From the NCBI GenBank assembly GCA_016234655.1, contig JACRAU010000020.1, forward strand, positions 1-64,000: 64,000 nt of DNA. Reading direction: 5' to 3'. The translations under genes and the position numbers were made by a program. Position 1 is the stretch's first letter. Every line of letters begins with the position of its first letter. Below are positions 9,560-17,365 of the stretch, piece after piece. Source of the DNA: Betaproteobacteria bacterium. GTDB lineage: Bacteria; Pseudomonadota; Gammaproteobacteria; Burkholderiales; Thiobacillaceae. The notes beneath the pieces were generated by a model, which did no database searches, had not been told where the DNA came from, and was given only the letters and a program-made list of their open reading frames with translations.

Positions 9560-10822
9560 ATGCAAACATACAGCGATGCGCTGCCGCTCCATGAGGAGCT
9601 GGATATCCCAAGTGCAGGCAAGGCGCGGGCAGGGCAATTAATGGCACGCGAATTCGCGAAGGAGGTCATGCGACCGTGCGCGGCACAGCTCGATCCCTTG
9701 CCGGCAACTGAAGTATCGACGAATGCGGCATTTAAAGAGTTTTTCAATAAAGCGTATTCCCGGCGGCTACATGCCTTGGCCTGTCCAGAGGCCATGGGGG
9801 GCGAAGGGGCCTCTATTTATGAACAGAGCTTGATTTATGAGGAGCTGGGCTGGGGTAGCTCCGGGTTGGCGCTGTCGTTGGTGGTTTCGCAAATCCCATT
9901 TTTGGCATTGGCGGCCCACGCATCGGCTGATCTGCAGGACCAGTATCTGAGGCCATATCTGGAAGATCGGCAGGCCAAATTTATTGGTTGTTATCCCGTC
10001 ACCGAGCCTGCTCATGGGAGCGATCTGTTTTTTATTGGTAATCCCGTGCATGGAGGAAGGTCGGAATGGAGTTTGGCGCGTTTGAATTACGAAACGAATG
10101 CTTATCTTGATGAACGCCGCAATGAATGGGTCATCAATGGCCAGAAGGCCCAATGGATTACTAATACATCGATTGCGACGCATGCTTTTGTGCTCGCGGC
10201 CCTACAGGCAGGGGGTTCTGCGGGTTTTTTAGTGCCATTGTCGGCTGCGGGCGTTGAACGCGGAGTTGCACTGGAAAAGCTGGGTCAGCGCGAGATGAAC
10301 CAAGCAGGCATCTCATTTAAAGATGTGCGGATTCCCTATAACCACATGCTGGTCGGTCCAAGCGACTACCAGCGCTTCATCTCAAATGCATTTGGCAATG
10401 CCTACATCCTGATTGGGGCGGTATGTGTCGGGATAGCAAGGGCGGCCTTCGAGGAAGCGGTGGCCTTTTGCAAGGCCCGCGTGCAGGGGGGGGCGAGGCT
10501 GGTCGAGCATCAAGATGTCCAGCGTAGGCTGATGGAGATATTCGCCGAAGTGGAGTTGATGCGTGCTTACATCCGCTCGCTTGCTCGGTATCACTCCGAC
10601 GCGGCAAAAGCACGTCTTATGCATTACTCGGCAGTTGCGAGAGGGCATGTGTCCCAGCAGGCATTCAAGGTATGCAGCGATGCGCTCGATCTGTTCGGGC
10701 ATGTCGGGTTTTCCAAGGGTGTGCTGATTGAGAAGCTCTATCGAGATGCAAGGATGACGAGAATGATGGGAGGGGCGGGGACTGTGGCGCAACTTCGTGC
10801 GGCCCAAGAATTTTTTGCCTGA
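9560..10822 (+). CDS. Acyl-CoA dehydrogenase-like flavoprotein, canonical base not seen
   Basis: The 420-aa protein follows the acyl-CoA dehydrogenase fold. An N-terminal helical domain has CPEAMGGEGASIYEQSLIYEELGWG. A middle beta domain has GCYPVTEPAHGSD and EWVINGQKAQWITNTSIATHAFVLA. The C-terminal flavin-binding bundle ends RMTRMMGGAGTVAQLR. The usual catalytic Glu (YEGT in medium-chain enzymes) is Ala in GGAGT. By eye, the alternative helix-G Glu of isovaleryl-CoA dehydrogenase is also not present (SNAFGNAYILIGAV). It may therefore use another base or catalyse another reaction. The stop codon directly abuts the next ATG, so it is co-translated with the dehydrogenase gene. Confidence 0.82.
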   Translation: MQTYSDALPLHEELDIPSAGKARAGQLMAREFAKEVMRPCAAQLDPLPATEVSTNAAFKEFFNKAYSRRLHALACPEAMGGEGASIYEQSLIYEELGWGSSGLALSLVVSQIPFLALAAHASADLQDQYLRPYLEDRQAKFIGCYPVTEPAHGSDLFFIGNPVHGGRSEWSLARLNYETNAYLDERRNEWVINGQKAQWITNTSIATHAFVLAALQAGGSAGFLVPLSAAGVERGVALEKLGQREMNQAGISFKDVRIPYNHMLVGPSDYQRFISNAFGNAYILIGAVCVGIARAAFEEAVAFCKARVQGGARLVEHQDVQRRLMEIFAEVELMRAYIRSLARYHSDAAKARLMHYSAVARGHVSQQAFKVCSDALDLFGHVGFSKGVLIEKLYRDARMTRMMGGAGTVAQLRAAQEFFA

Positions 10823-12007
10823 ATGATCATGGGACGATCGAAATATCAAATTGCCGCCCTTCCGGGCGATGGCATTGGCCGAGAAGTCATGGATCAGGCG
10901 GTACGGGTGCTAGGTCTCGTATCCGAACGGTCGGGGTGCGTGTTCGAGATAGACACTATTCAGTGTGGGGCACAGTATTACCTGGGGCATGGCGACGATA
11001 TCGAGGCTGGCGGGCTTGCCAGGTGCAAGGCAGCCGATGTGATTCTGTTAGGGGCGGTTGGCCTGCCGAGTCCCGATGGCAGATCGCAAATCACCATGCC
11101 CGATGGAAAGATGGCCGGATGGTCTCCGCTCGTGCGAAATCGGGTGAATTTGGATCTTTACGCCAATATTCGTCCGGTGAAACTCTTCGATGGCGGTGCC
11201 GTTCGGATATCTGGCGAGGTGCGACATGTATGGGCCCCTGACAAAGTGGATATGGTGTTCTTTCGCGAAAACACCGAAGGCCTCTATGCCGGGTCGGGCG
11301 GCATACTGGCGCCTGGCGGGATACCCCAGGTTGCGACGGACACTCGGATATTGACCCGAAATGGTTCGGAGCGGATTTTACGCAGGGCCTTTGACGCAGC
11401 GAGTATTCGGAGAGGGGCACCCGCAGACGGTAAGAAACGCGTGACGTGCGTCGTGAAAAATAACGTTCTCTATGGCTGCAAATTTTTCACCGGTATTTTG
11501 GAAGAGGTTGCCGATCGGTATCCGGATGTTGAATATGAGGTGGTATTGGTCGACGCCTTTTGCCAATGGCTGCTACGGCAACCCGAGCACTACGATGTGG
11601 TGGTGACGACCAATATGTTCGGTGACATCGTGACCGAACTGGCAGCGGTACTGCAAGGAGGGGTGGGCATGGCGAGCGGTGGCAACGTGGGTGATCGGCA
11701 TGCGATGTTCGAACCGATTCATGGCTCCGCGCCAAAGCTTGCAGGGAAAAACCAGGCAAACCCCATGGCAATGATGCTGGCCACATCGGAGGCCTTGAAA
11801 TGGCTCGGTACGCAAAAAAACGATCCGCTCCTTTATGCGGAAGGAACCCATATCGAATCCGCCGTTAGGGCGCTGATCAAGTCGGGTGAATGCCTTACTT
11901 ATGACCTAAAAGGGGCATCCGGAGCGGCGTCGATGAGCGAGGTAACGGAGGCGTTATTGCAAGAGTTGGCGAGGATTCCGTTGGCTTCGTCTGTCGTTTC
12001 TGGGTGA
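10823..12007 (+). CDS. Isocitrate/isopropylmalate dehydrogenase family protein
   Basis: This is an NAD(P)-dependent beta-decarboxylating dehydrogenase-type protein of 394 aa. It shows the N-terminal ALPGDGIGREVM and the substrate loop FFRENTEGLYAGSGG near residue 145. The conserved Lys appears in CVVKNNVLYG. The metal-binding Asp regions are LVDAFCQWL and TTNMFGDIVTELAAVL, and the cofactor motif is EPIHGSAPKLAGKNQANPMAM. The FRENTEG loop is closer to homoisocitrate, tartrate or isocitrate enzymes than to LeuB, and the last metal Asp reads as Glu. The substrate should be a 2-hydroxy acid with a 3-carboxylate, identity unknown. It begins at the base after the ACAD-like stop and ends 26 bases before a terminator. 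Confidence 0.85.
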   Translation: MIMGRSKYQIAALPGDGIGREVMDQAVRVLGLVSERSGCVFEIDTIQCGAQYYLGHGDDIEAGGLARCKAADVILLGAVGLPSPDGRSQITMPDGKMAGWSPLVRNRVNLDLYANIRPVKLFDGGAVRISGEVRHVWAPDKVDMVFFRENTEGLYAGSGGILAPGGIPQVATDTRILTRNGSERILRRAFDAASIRRGAPADGKKRVTCVVKNNVLYGCKFFTGILEEVADRYPDVEYEVVLVDAFCQWLLRQPEHYDVVVTTNMFGDIVTELAAVLQGGVGMASGGNVGDRHAMFEPIHGSAPKLAGKNQANPMAMMLATSEALKWLGTQKNDPLLYAEGTHIESAVRALIKSGECLTYDLKGASGAASMSEVTEALLQELARIPLASSVVSG

Positions 12008-12033
12008 ATGTCGGCCAGTCGAAATACCCAGAG

Positions 12034-12058
12034 AGGCCGCCGAATGGCGGCTTTTTTT
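12034..12058 (+). terminator. Terminator at the end of the metabolic cassette
   Basis: GCCGCC-GAAT-GGCGGC followed by seven T residues. The block AGGCCGCCGAATGGCGGCT nearly repeats the terminator at 6579-6610 beyond the other end of the cassette. Confidence 0.85.
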
Positions 12059-12173
12059 GGTCCAGCGTGCATCACGCGAAAATAGGCATCGATTATGGTA
12101 AATATCGCACCAACTTGAAATGGAACGTCCCTCGTCATCGGCCATGACTAGAAAAACCTAGGGGAGGTATGCC

Positions 12174-12179
12174 TATAAT
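12174..12179 (+). promoter_or_regulatory. -10 box upstream of the histidine kinase gene
   Basis: A consensus TATAAT lies 30 bases before the kinase ATG. No convincing -35 is visible 16-18 bases upstream. The preceding CTAGAAAAACCTAG is a small palindrome that could be an activator or repressor site. Confidence 0.4.
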
Positions 12180-12209
12180 CCTGGCGTACGTAATGGTGGG
12201 AGACTAAAA

Positions 12210-12908
12210 ATGGATGCGTCCCAGGCAAGTGAGGCCCCCGATATGACGATGTTTCTGGCATCGTCTATCCACGATATGAAGAACTCGCTCAGCGTGTTGA
12301 CGGGGTTCATGGAAGACAGCCTGAGCGATGCGGCGCTGCGGGAACAACCGATTTATAAAAAAATGGCGCCCATGTTCTACGAGGTCAAACGGCTGAACGA
12401 CAACCTGCTCGAGCTGCTGACCATCTATAAGGTGGACCGGAAGTTCTACCCCTTCGATCTGGCCGAGCATGCCGTCGACGACTTGATGGCCGAGATCGAG
12501 CATCAAAGCGGAACCTTGCTGAATACGCAGAACGTGCAACTCGAATTGGACGTGCAAGAGGGGCTGTACTGGTATTTCGACCGTGATTTGGTGATGGGCG
12601 TGATCTCGCACGCATTGAACAATGCTTCCCGCTATACCCGGGGCCATCTGCGCTTGGCGGCGGCGGAGGTGGACGGTTTCCTCGAGTTGCGAGTGGAGGA
12701 CAACGGCGGTGGCTACCCCAAGGCCATGATCGAGGAGGGCATCGCGGTCAACCGCGGCGTCAGCTTCAATACCGGCAGTACCGGGCTGGGCCTGTATTTT
12801 TCCGCCATGGTGGCCAAGATGCACAAGAACCAGGGCCGGGTCGGTGAGATCGTGCTCGAGAACGGCGGCAAGCTGGGCGGCGGCTGCTTTATTCTGCGGC
12901 TGCCCTGA
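12210..12908 (+). CDS. Soluble sensor histidine kinase
   Basis: The 232-aa cytoplasmic kinase has no membrane segments and no recognisable sensor domain. The H box is SSIHDMKNSLSVLTGF near residue 21. The HATPase_c domain has an N box with VISHALNNASRYTRG, a G1 box VEDNGGGYP, and a G2-like NTGSTGLGLYFSAMVAKMH. It lies 31 bases upstream of the first receiver-TPR gene, in the same direction, so the pair probably forms a phosphorelay. The signal is probably delivered by another protein, because the kinase lacks its own input domain. Confidence 0.85.
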   Translation: MDASQASEAPDMTMFLASSIHDMKNSLSVLTGFMEDSLSDAALREQPIYKKMAPMFYEVKRLNDNLLELLTIYKVDRKFYPFDLAEHAVDDLMAEIEHQSGTLLNTQNVQLELDVQEGLYWYFDRDLVMGVISHALNNASRYTRGHLRLAAAEVDGFLELRVEDNGGGYPKAMIEEGIAVNRGVSFNTGSTGLGLYFSAMVAKMHKNQGRVGEIVLENGGKLGGGCFILRLP

Positions 12909-12939
12909 TTCCCGTCAAGAACGATAGCGAGACACGGAC

Positions 12940-14565
12940 ATGGTATTCACCACCGATAGCCACAATGCCTTTGCCGAGCGGCGATTCCTGATCGTCGACG
13001 ATTTTCAGGGCATGCGTTCGATGCTGCGGGAGATGTTGAAATCCTGCGGCGCCAAGGATATCGATGCCGCTTCGAACGGCAACGAAGCCATCGGTATGCT
13101 GGAAAAGAACAAGTACGATATCGTCTTGTGCGACTACACATTGGGCGCCGGCAAGAACGGCCAGCAGGTTCTGGAGGAGGCCAAGTTCAGGAATCTGGTC
13201 GGCCTGGCCACGGGCTGGGTGGTGATCTCGGCCGAGAAGACCCAGGACATGGTGTTGGGCGCGGCGGAATACACGCCGGACGACTATATCGTCAAGCCGG
13301 TCAACGAGGCGACCGTGCGTGCGCGCTTGCTCAAGGTCATGGCCCGGAAAGAAACCATGCAGGATATCGAGCGGGCGCTCAAGTCGAACGACTACAAACG
13401 CGCCATCGCCTTGTGCGATGAACAGTTGGCCGCGCGCTCGCCCTATACCTCCGACCTGCTGCGCATGAAGACCAATCTCTTGATGAAGTCGGGCCAGAAC
13501 GACAAGGCCCAGGCCGTGTTCGAGCAAATCCTGGCGCAGCGCGACATCCCATGGGCCAAGAGCGGCCTGGCAAAGATACATTTACTGAACAAGGATTTCG
13601 AGACGGCGCGTCGTTTGCTGAGCGAGGTGGTCGAGAGCAATCGCACCTATCTCGAGGGTTACGATCTCTTGGCCAAGACCCTGGAAGAGGCGGGCGAACT
13701 GGACGAGGCGCAGCACGTTCTGGCCCGTAGCGCGGAGCTCTCGCCCAATTCGATGATGCGGCAGCGCTCCTTGGGCGAGATTGCGCAGAAGCGCGGTGAC
13801 TTGGATGTGGCGGAAAAGTCCTTCCGCAAGACGATCTCGCTGGGCGAGTTTTCGGTCTTCAAGACGCCGGGTGCCCATCTCGGCCTGGCCAAGGTCTGCG
13901 CGGAGAAGAACAACACGTCCGAGGCGATTCGCGTCCTGGGCGAGGTGCACAAGCATTTCGACGACCCCGAGGCGGCATTGCATGCGAAGGTGATCGAGGG
14001 CGCGGTGCATAGCAAGAGTGGAAATCTCGCCGAGGCGCGCAAGTTGGCGGGCGAGGTGGCTGCCATGGTGAAAGAGTCCGCCGCGCGCCTGCCGGCGCAT
14101 ATCACGCTGGAGGCGGCCGACTTGATCATGGGGACCGGGAACAAGGATGCGGCCGCCGATCTGCTCAAGATCGTCGTGCAGAACAATCACGAGAACAAGC
14201 AGCTGATCGAAGATGTCAAGAAGGTCTTCGTGAAGGGCAATATGGAAGAGGTGGGTAACGACCTGGTCGAGTCTTCTCTGCAAGAAGTGGTGCAAACCAA
14301 CAACAAGGGTGTCGCGCTGGCCAAGGAAGGCAAGCTGGACGAGGCGGTTACGTTGATGCGCAATGCCAAGTCCATGATGCCCAACAACAAGCGCATCCTG
14401 CTGAATCTGGCCTATGCCATGATCCTGGCGATGAAGAAAAGCGGCAGGGACAACAGCATGGAGCGAGAGGCTCGCGAGTGCCTCGAGCGCGTCCATAAGC
14501 TGGATCCGGGCGAGAAGCTTTATGGCGAATACCGGGCGATGCTGGAGGCGCTCGCCAGCTCGTGA
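12940..14565 (+). CDS. Response regulator with TPR output domain (copy 1)
   Basis: The 541-aa protein starts with a receiver domain (about 10-130). It has the acidic pair in FLIVDDFQGM, the phospho-acceptor Asp in VLCDYTLG, a Ser/Thr position in WVVISAEK and the conserved Lys in DDYIVKPVNE. The remaining 400 residues are helical tetratricopeptide-type repeats (AIALCDEQLAAR, ARRLLSEVVESNRTYLEGYDLLAKTLEEAGELDEAQHVL and others). There is no DNA-binding or enzymatic output domain, so phosphorylation should control protein-protein contacts. It sits directly after the histidine kinase gene. A close paralog lies at 15651-17288. Confidence 0.9.
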   Translation: MVFTTDSHNAFAERRFLIVDDFQGMRSMLREMLKSCGAKDIDAASNGNEAIGMLEKNKYDIVLCDYTLGAGKNGQQVLEEAKFRNLVGLATGWVVISAEKTQDMVLGAAEYTPDDYIVKPVNEATVRARLLKVMARKETMQDIERALKSNDYKRAIALCDEQLAARSPYTSDLLRMKTNLLMKSGQNDKAQAVFEQILAQRDIPWAKSGLAKIHLLNKDFETARRLLSEVVESNRTYLEGYDLLAKTLEEAGELDEAQHVLARSAELSPNSMMRQRSLGEIAQKRGDLDVAEKSFRKTISLGEFSVFKTPGAHLGLAKVCAEKNNTSEAIRVLGEVHKHFDDPEAALHAKVIEGAVHSKSGNLAEARKLAGEVAAMVKESAARLPAHITLEAADLIMGTGNKDAAADLLKIVVQNNHENKQLIEDVKKVFVKGNMEEVGNDLVESSLQEVVQTNNKGVALAKEGKLDEAVTLMRNAKSMMPNNKRILLNLAYAMILAMKKSGRDNSMEREARECLERVHKLDPGEKLYGEYRAMLEALASS

Positions 14566-14658
14566 GCGCAATGTTCGACGGCACCCTTTCCCCACGCGGC
14601 ATGCCGCCGTCCGCCATTCAAGGCGCTCCACGGCGCTCGATCATCTTTGGCTAGTGCT

Positions 14659-14681
14659 GGACATTACGGGCAAGAATGTCC
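14659..14681. promoter_or_regulatory. Candidate operator palindrome upstream of Crp/Fnr gene
   Basis: A perfect 7-bp inverted repeat, GGACATT-N9-AATGTCC, is centred about 53 bases before the ATG of the Crp/Fnr-family gene. Its two-fold symmetry suits a dimeric regulator and it could be autoregulatory. It does not match the classical Crp or Fnr boxes. Confidence 0.35.
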
Positions 14682-14722
14682 TATTTTCCGTAACTGCATT
14701 CACATTGGCTTAGGTGGTGGCA

Positions 14723-15373
14723 ATGGTCGTAGCGAAGCAGGACGAAGCCTTATTTCCCGTGGACGACCCCCTTTTCAACGAGCTGATAAGCGAAGGGGTG
14801 GTTCGGAGCTATGGCAAAAAGGCCATTCTCATCAGCGAGGGCGATGACGGGAATTCGGTCTATCTGGTGCTTTCCGGCCGCTTGAAAATCTATACCAGCG
14901 ACGAGTCCGGAAAAGAGCTGGTGCTGGCATTCTGCGGCCCCGGGGACATCGTGGGCGAAATGGCGCTCGATGGCTCCAAGCGTTGCGCGACGGTCATGAC
15001 GACCGAACCCACGCGTTGCGGGGTCATCACGCATGGCCGTTTCCGCGAGCGCATCAAGAACGATCCCGACCTGGCCATGCGGGTGATCACGCGTTTGATC
15101 CGGCGTAGCCGGACGGCGACGAAGGCGGCGAAGGATTTGGCGCTGGCGAGTGTCTACAGCCGCGTGGTCAATCTGCTGAACGATCTGGCCGTGCCCGTCG
15201 CCGGGGGTGCGCGTGTCGTGCAGGAAAGACTTTCCCAGCAAGACATCGCCCATCGCGTGGGTTCTTCGCGCGACATGGTCAACAAGGTCTTCAAGGAGCT
15301 GCTGCAGGGCGGCTATATCGAGGTCAATAATCGCGAGATCGCATTGCTGAAAACCCCGCCGGCGCATTGGTGA
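14723..15373 (+). CDS. Crp/Fnr family transcriptional regulator
   Basis: The product (216 aa) has an N-terminal cyclic-nucleotide-binding-type beta roll (GDDGNSVYLVLSGRLKIYTSDESGKELVL, then CGPGDIVGEMALDG). A long dimerisation helix and a C-terminal winged HTH (RLSQQDIAHRVGSSRDMVNKVFKELLQGGYIEV) follow. It lacks the N-terminal cysteine cluster of Fnr, so oxygen sensing through an Fe-S cluster is unlikely. GEMALDGSKRCA resembles a phosphate-binding cassette, but the ligand cannot be called. The ATG at 14723 is used; a GTG at 14714 is also in frame. It lies between the two receiver-TPR paralogs and probably belongs to the same signalling circuit. Confidence 0.88.
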   Translation: MVVAKQDEALFPVDDPLFNELISEGVVRSYGKKAILISEGDDGNSVYLVLSGRLKIYTSDESGKELVLAFCGPGDIVGEMALDGSKRCATVMTTEPTRCGVITHGRFRERIKNDPDLAMRVITRLIRRSRTATKAAKDLALASVYSRVVNLLNDLAVPVAGGARVVQERLSQQDIAHRVGSSRDMVNKVFKELLQGGYIEVNNREIALLKTPPAHW

Positions 15374-15515
15374 GGCATCGGGGCGTCGCCCCGGAATGCC
15401 CCCTCGATATATGGCCGGGACGGCACCCAGGGCAAGTACATAAGTACCAGCAGCATCCCGAATTTTAGACTGGGCTCATGCGGAAAAGCCGATCCCATTC
15501 CCATCGGAAACGGCA

Positions 15516-15542
15516 TAAAGTTCATTCGCTCGCCGCCGAGCC
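15516..15542 (+). promoter_or_regulatory. FliA (sigma-28) type promoter for receiver-TPR copy 2
   Basis: TAAAGTTC, exactly 11 bases, then GCCGAGCC matches the enterobacterial FliA consensus TAAAGTTT-N11-GCCGATAA at 7 of 8 and 5 of 8 positions with correct spacing. It lies in the 277-base gap after the Crp/Fnr gene, about 110 bases before the ATG of copy 2. No other gene occupies that gap. Confidence 0.5.
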
Positions 15543-15650
15543 GACTCCCCGTCTCACAAGAACCAATAAGGAGAGCTCGCTGGGGCGATAGTGAATGACC
15601 GTGGTGGGAGCCACAGTCTATTCGAACAATAAATTGTTTGGGATGGTGCA

Positions 15651-17288
15651 ATGTTCATCGATGGCGATCATGCGATCTTTTCCAGCAAGCGCTTTCTGGT
15701 GGTGGATGACTTCCAGGGCATGCGCACGATGTTTCGCGAAATGCTGAAGTCCTGCGGGGCGCGGGAGATCGACGCCGCCACCAACGGCAAGGAGGCCATC
15801 GCCTTGCTCGAGGCGAACAGGTACGACGTGGTCTTGTGCGACTACAACCTGGGCGCCGGCAAAAATGGCCAACAGGTCATGGAAGAGGCCAAGGTCAGGA
15901 ACTTGATCGGCCTGGCCACGGCATGGGTCGTCGTGTCCGCCGAGAAGACCACGGAGATGGTGCTCGGGGCCATGGAGTACATGCCGGACGATTACATCAT
16001 CAAGCCGTTCACCGAGGCGATCATCCGCTCCCGCCTGCTGGCGGCGATCGCGCGCAAGGAAATGCTGCACGATGTGGAGAAAGCCCTGTACGACAAGGAC
16101 TACGCGCGCGCAATCGCGTTGTGCGACGAAAAACTCAAATCAGGCATCGGCCATGCCGGCGATCTGATCCGCATGAAGACCGGGCTTTTGATCACCGCCG
16201 GCCGGCGCATTCAGGCCAAGGAGCTGTTGGATAAGGTACTGGCTCAGCGCGACGTGCCGTGGGCCAAGGTCGAGCTGGCGAGGGTGCATTATCTGGAGGG
16301 CGAGATCGATACGGCCCGCGATCTGCTGTTGCAGGTCACCGAGGTGAACCGGACCTATATGGGCGCCTACGATCTGCTTGCCAAAATACTCGAGGAGAAA
16401 GGCGACCTCGAAGAGGCGCAGCACGTGCTCGTGTGCAGTATCGATCTGTCGCCGAATTCCGCGACGCGGCAAAAGGCGCTAGGTGAAATAGCGCAGAAGT
16501 TGGGCGATCTGGACCTGGCCGAAAAGGCCTTCCGCAAAACGATAGCGCTGACCGAGCATTCGGTACTGAAGGTGCCGGCCGCCTACATCGGCCTGGCCAA
16601 GATATGCACGGAAAAAAACAACACGGGCGAGGCGATGCGCGTGCTGGGCGAGGTGCAGAAGACCTTCGATTGCACGGAATCTACCATCCACGCCAAGGTC
16701 ATCGAAGGCGTCTTGTATCGGAAGAACCGCGATCTGAAGGCGGCTCAGCAGATAGTCAAGGAGGTGGTCGGCCTAGTGAAGGGGGCCGCGTCAGCCCTGC
16801 CGGTCGGCGTCGCGCTGGAGGCGGCAGAATTCATCATGGACAATGGCGATACCGCGACGGCCCGGGATTTGCTCAAGGCCGTGGTGCAGAACAATCATGA
16901 GAATGAGGTCGTGCTGGAGCAGGTCAAAAAGATATTCCAGCGAGCCGACATGCACGAGGACGGGGAGGAACTGGTGGCGGCCTCGCTGCGCGAGGTCGTG
17001 GATTGCAACAACGAGGCAGTGCATCTGGCCCAGGCGGGTCAATTGCAGGAAGCCGTCGCCTTGTTGCGCGATGCCAGGAAGATGATGCCGGGCAACAAGC
17101 GCATCCTGTTGAATCTGAGCTATGCCCTTATTTTGTCCATGCAGACCGCCAGGAGCAGAGATTTCGCGACGGATCGCGAGGTGCGCGACTATCTGGAGCA
17201 AGTGCGCAAGCTCGATCCGAGCGACGGGCAGTGCACCAAATATCGCAATGCGCTGGATGCCATTCCGTTCACCAGCGCGGCGGCCTGA
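15651..17288 (+). CDS. Response regulator with TPR output domain (copy 2)
   Basis: The 545-aa paralog of the 12940-14565 product has the same architecture. Its receiver has FLVVDDFQGM, phospho-acceptor VLCDYNLG and DDYIIKPFTE, followed by about 400 residues of TPR-like helices. By eye the two proteins align end to end without large gaps and are highly similar in the receiver. Differences such as PFTE versus PVNE show they are diverged, not a recent duplication. It has its own upstream region with a FliA-type promoter match, so it may be expressed with late flagellar genes. No kinase gene adjoins it directly. Confidence 0.9.
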   Translation: MFIDGDHAIFSSKRFLVVDDFQGMRTMFREMLKSCGAREIDAATNGKEAIALLEANRYDVVLCDYNLGAGKNGQQVMEEAKVRNLIGLATAWVVVSAEKTTEMVLGAMEYMPDDYIIKPFTEAIIRSRLLAAIARKEMLHDVEKALYDKDYARAIALCDEKLKSGIGHAGDLIRMKTGLLITAGRRIQAKELLDKVLAQRDVPWAKVELARVHYLEGEIDTARDLLLQVTEVNRTYMGAYDLLAKILEEKGDLEEAQHVLVCSIDLSPNSATRQKALGEIAQKLGDLDLAEKAFRKTIALTEHSVLKVPAAYIGLAKICTEKNNTGEAMRVLGEVQKTFDCTESTIHAKVIEGVLYRKNRDLKAAQQIVKEVVGLVKGAASALPVGVALEAAEFIMDNGDTATARDLLKAVVQNNHENEVVLEQVKKIFQRADMHEDGEELVAASLREVVDCNNEAVHLAQAGQLQEAVALLRDARKMMPGNKRILLNLSYALILSMQTARSRDFATDREVRDYLEQVRKLDPSDGQCTKYRNALDAIPFTSAAA

Positions 17289-17365
17289 GCGCCAGGAAAA
17301 TCATCCAATAGCTCGATCCCGATGCGTCAACCGCCAGGTTGGCGCGGTTGTTGTTCCTCGCTGCG

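Noticed and set aside
6494-12058. Classical tRNA-integrated genomic island
   Set aside because: No integrase gene and no copy of the tRNA 3' end were found near 12 kb. Only the terminator-like sequence is repeated, so phage-type integration is not supported.
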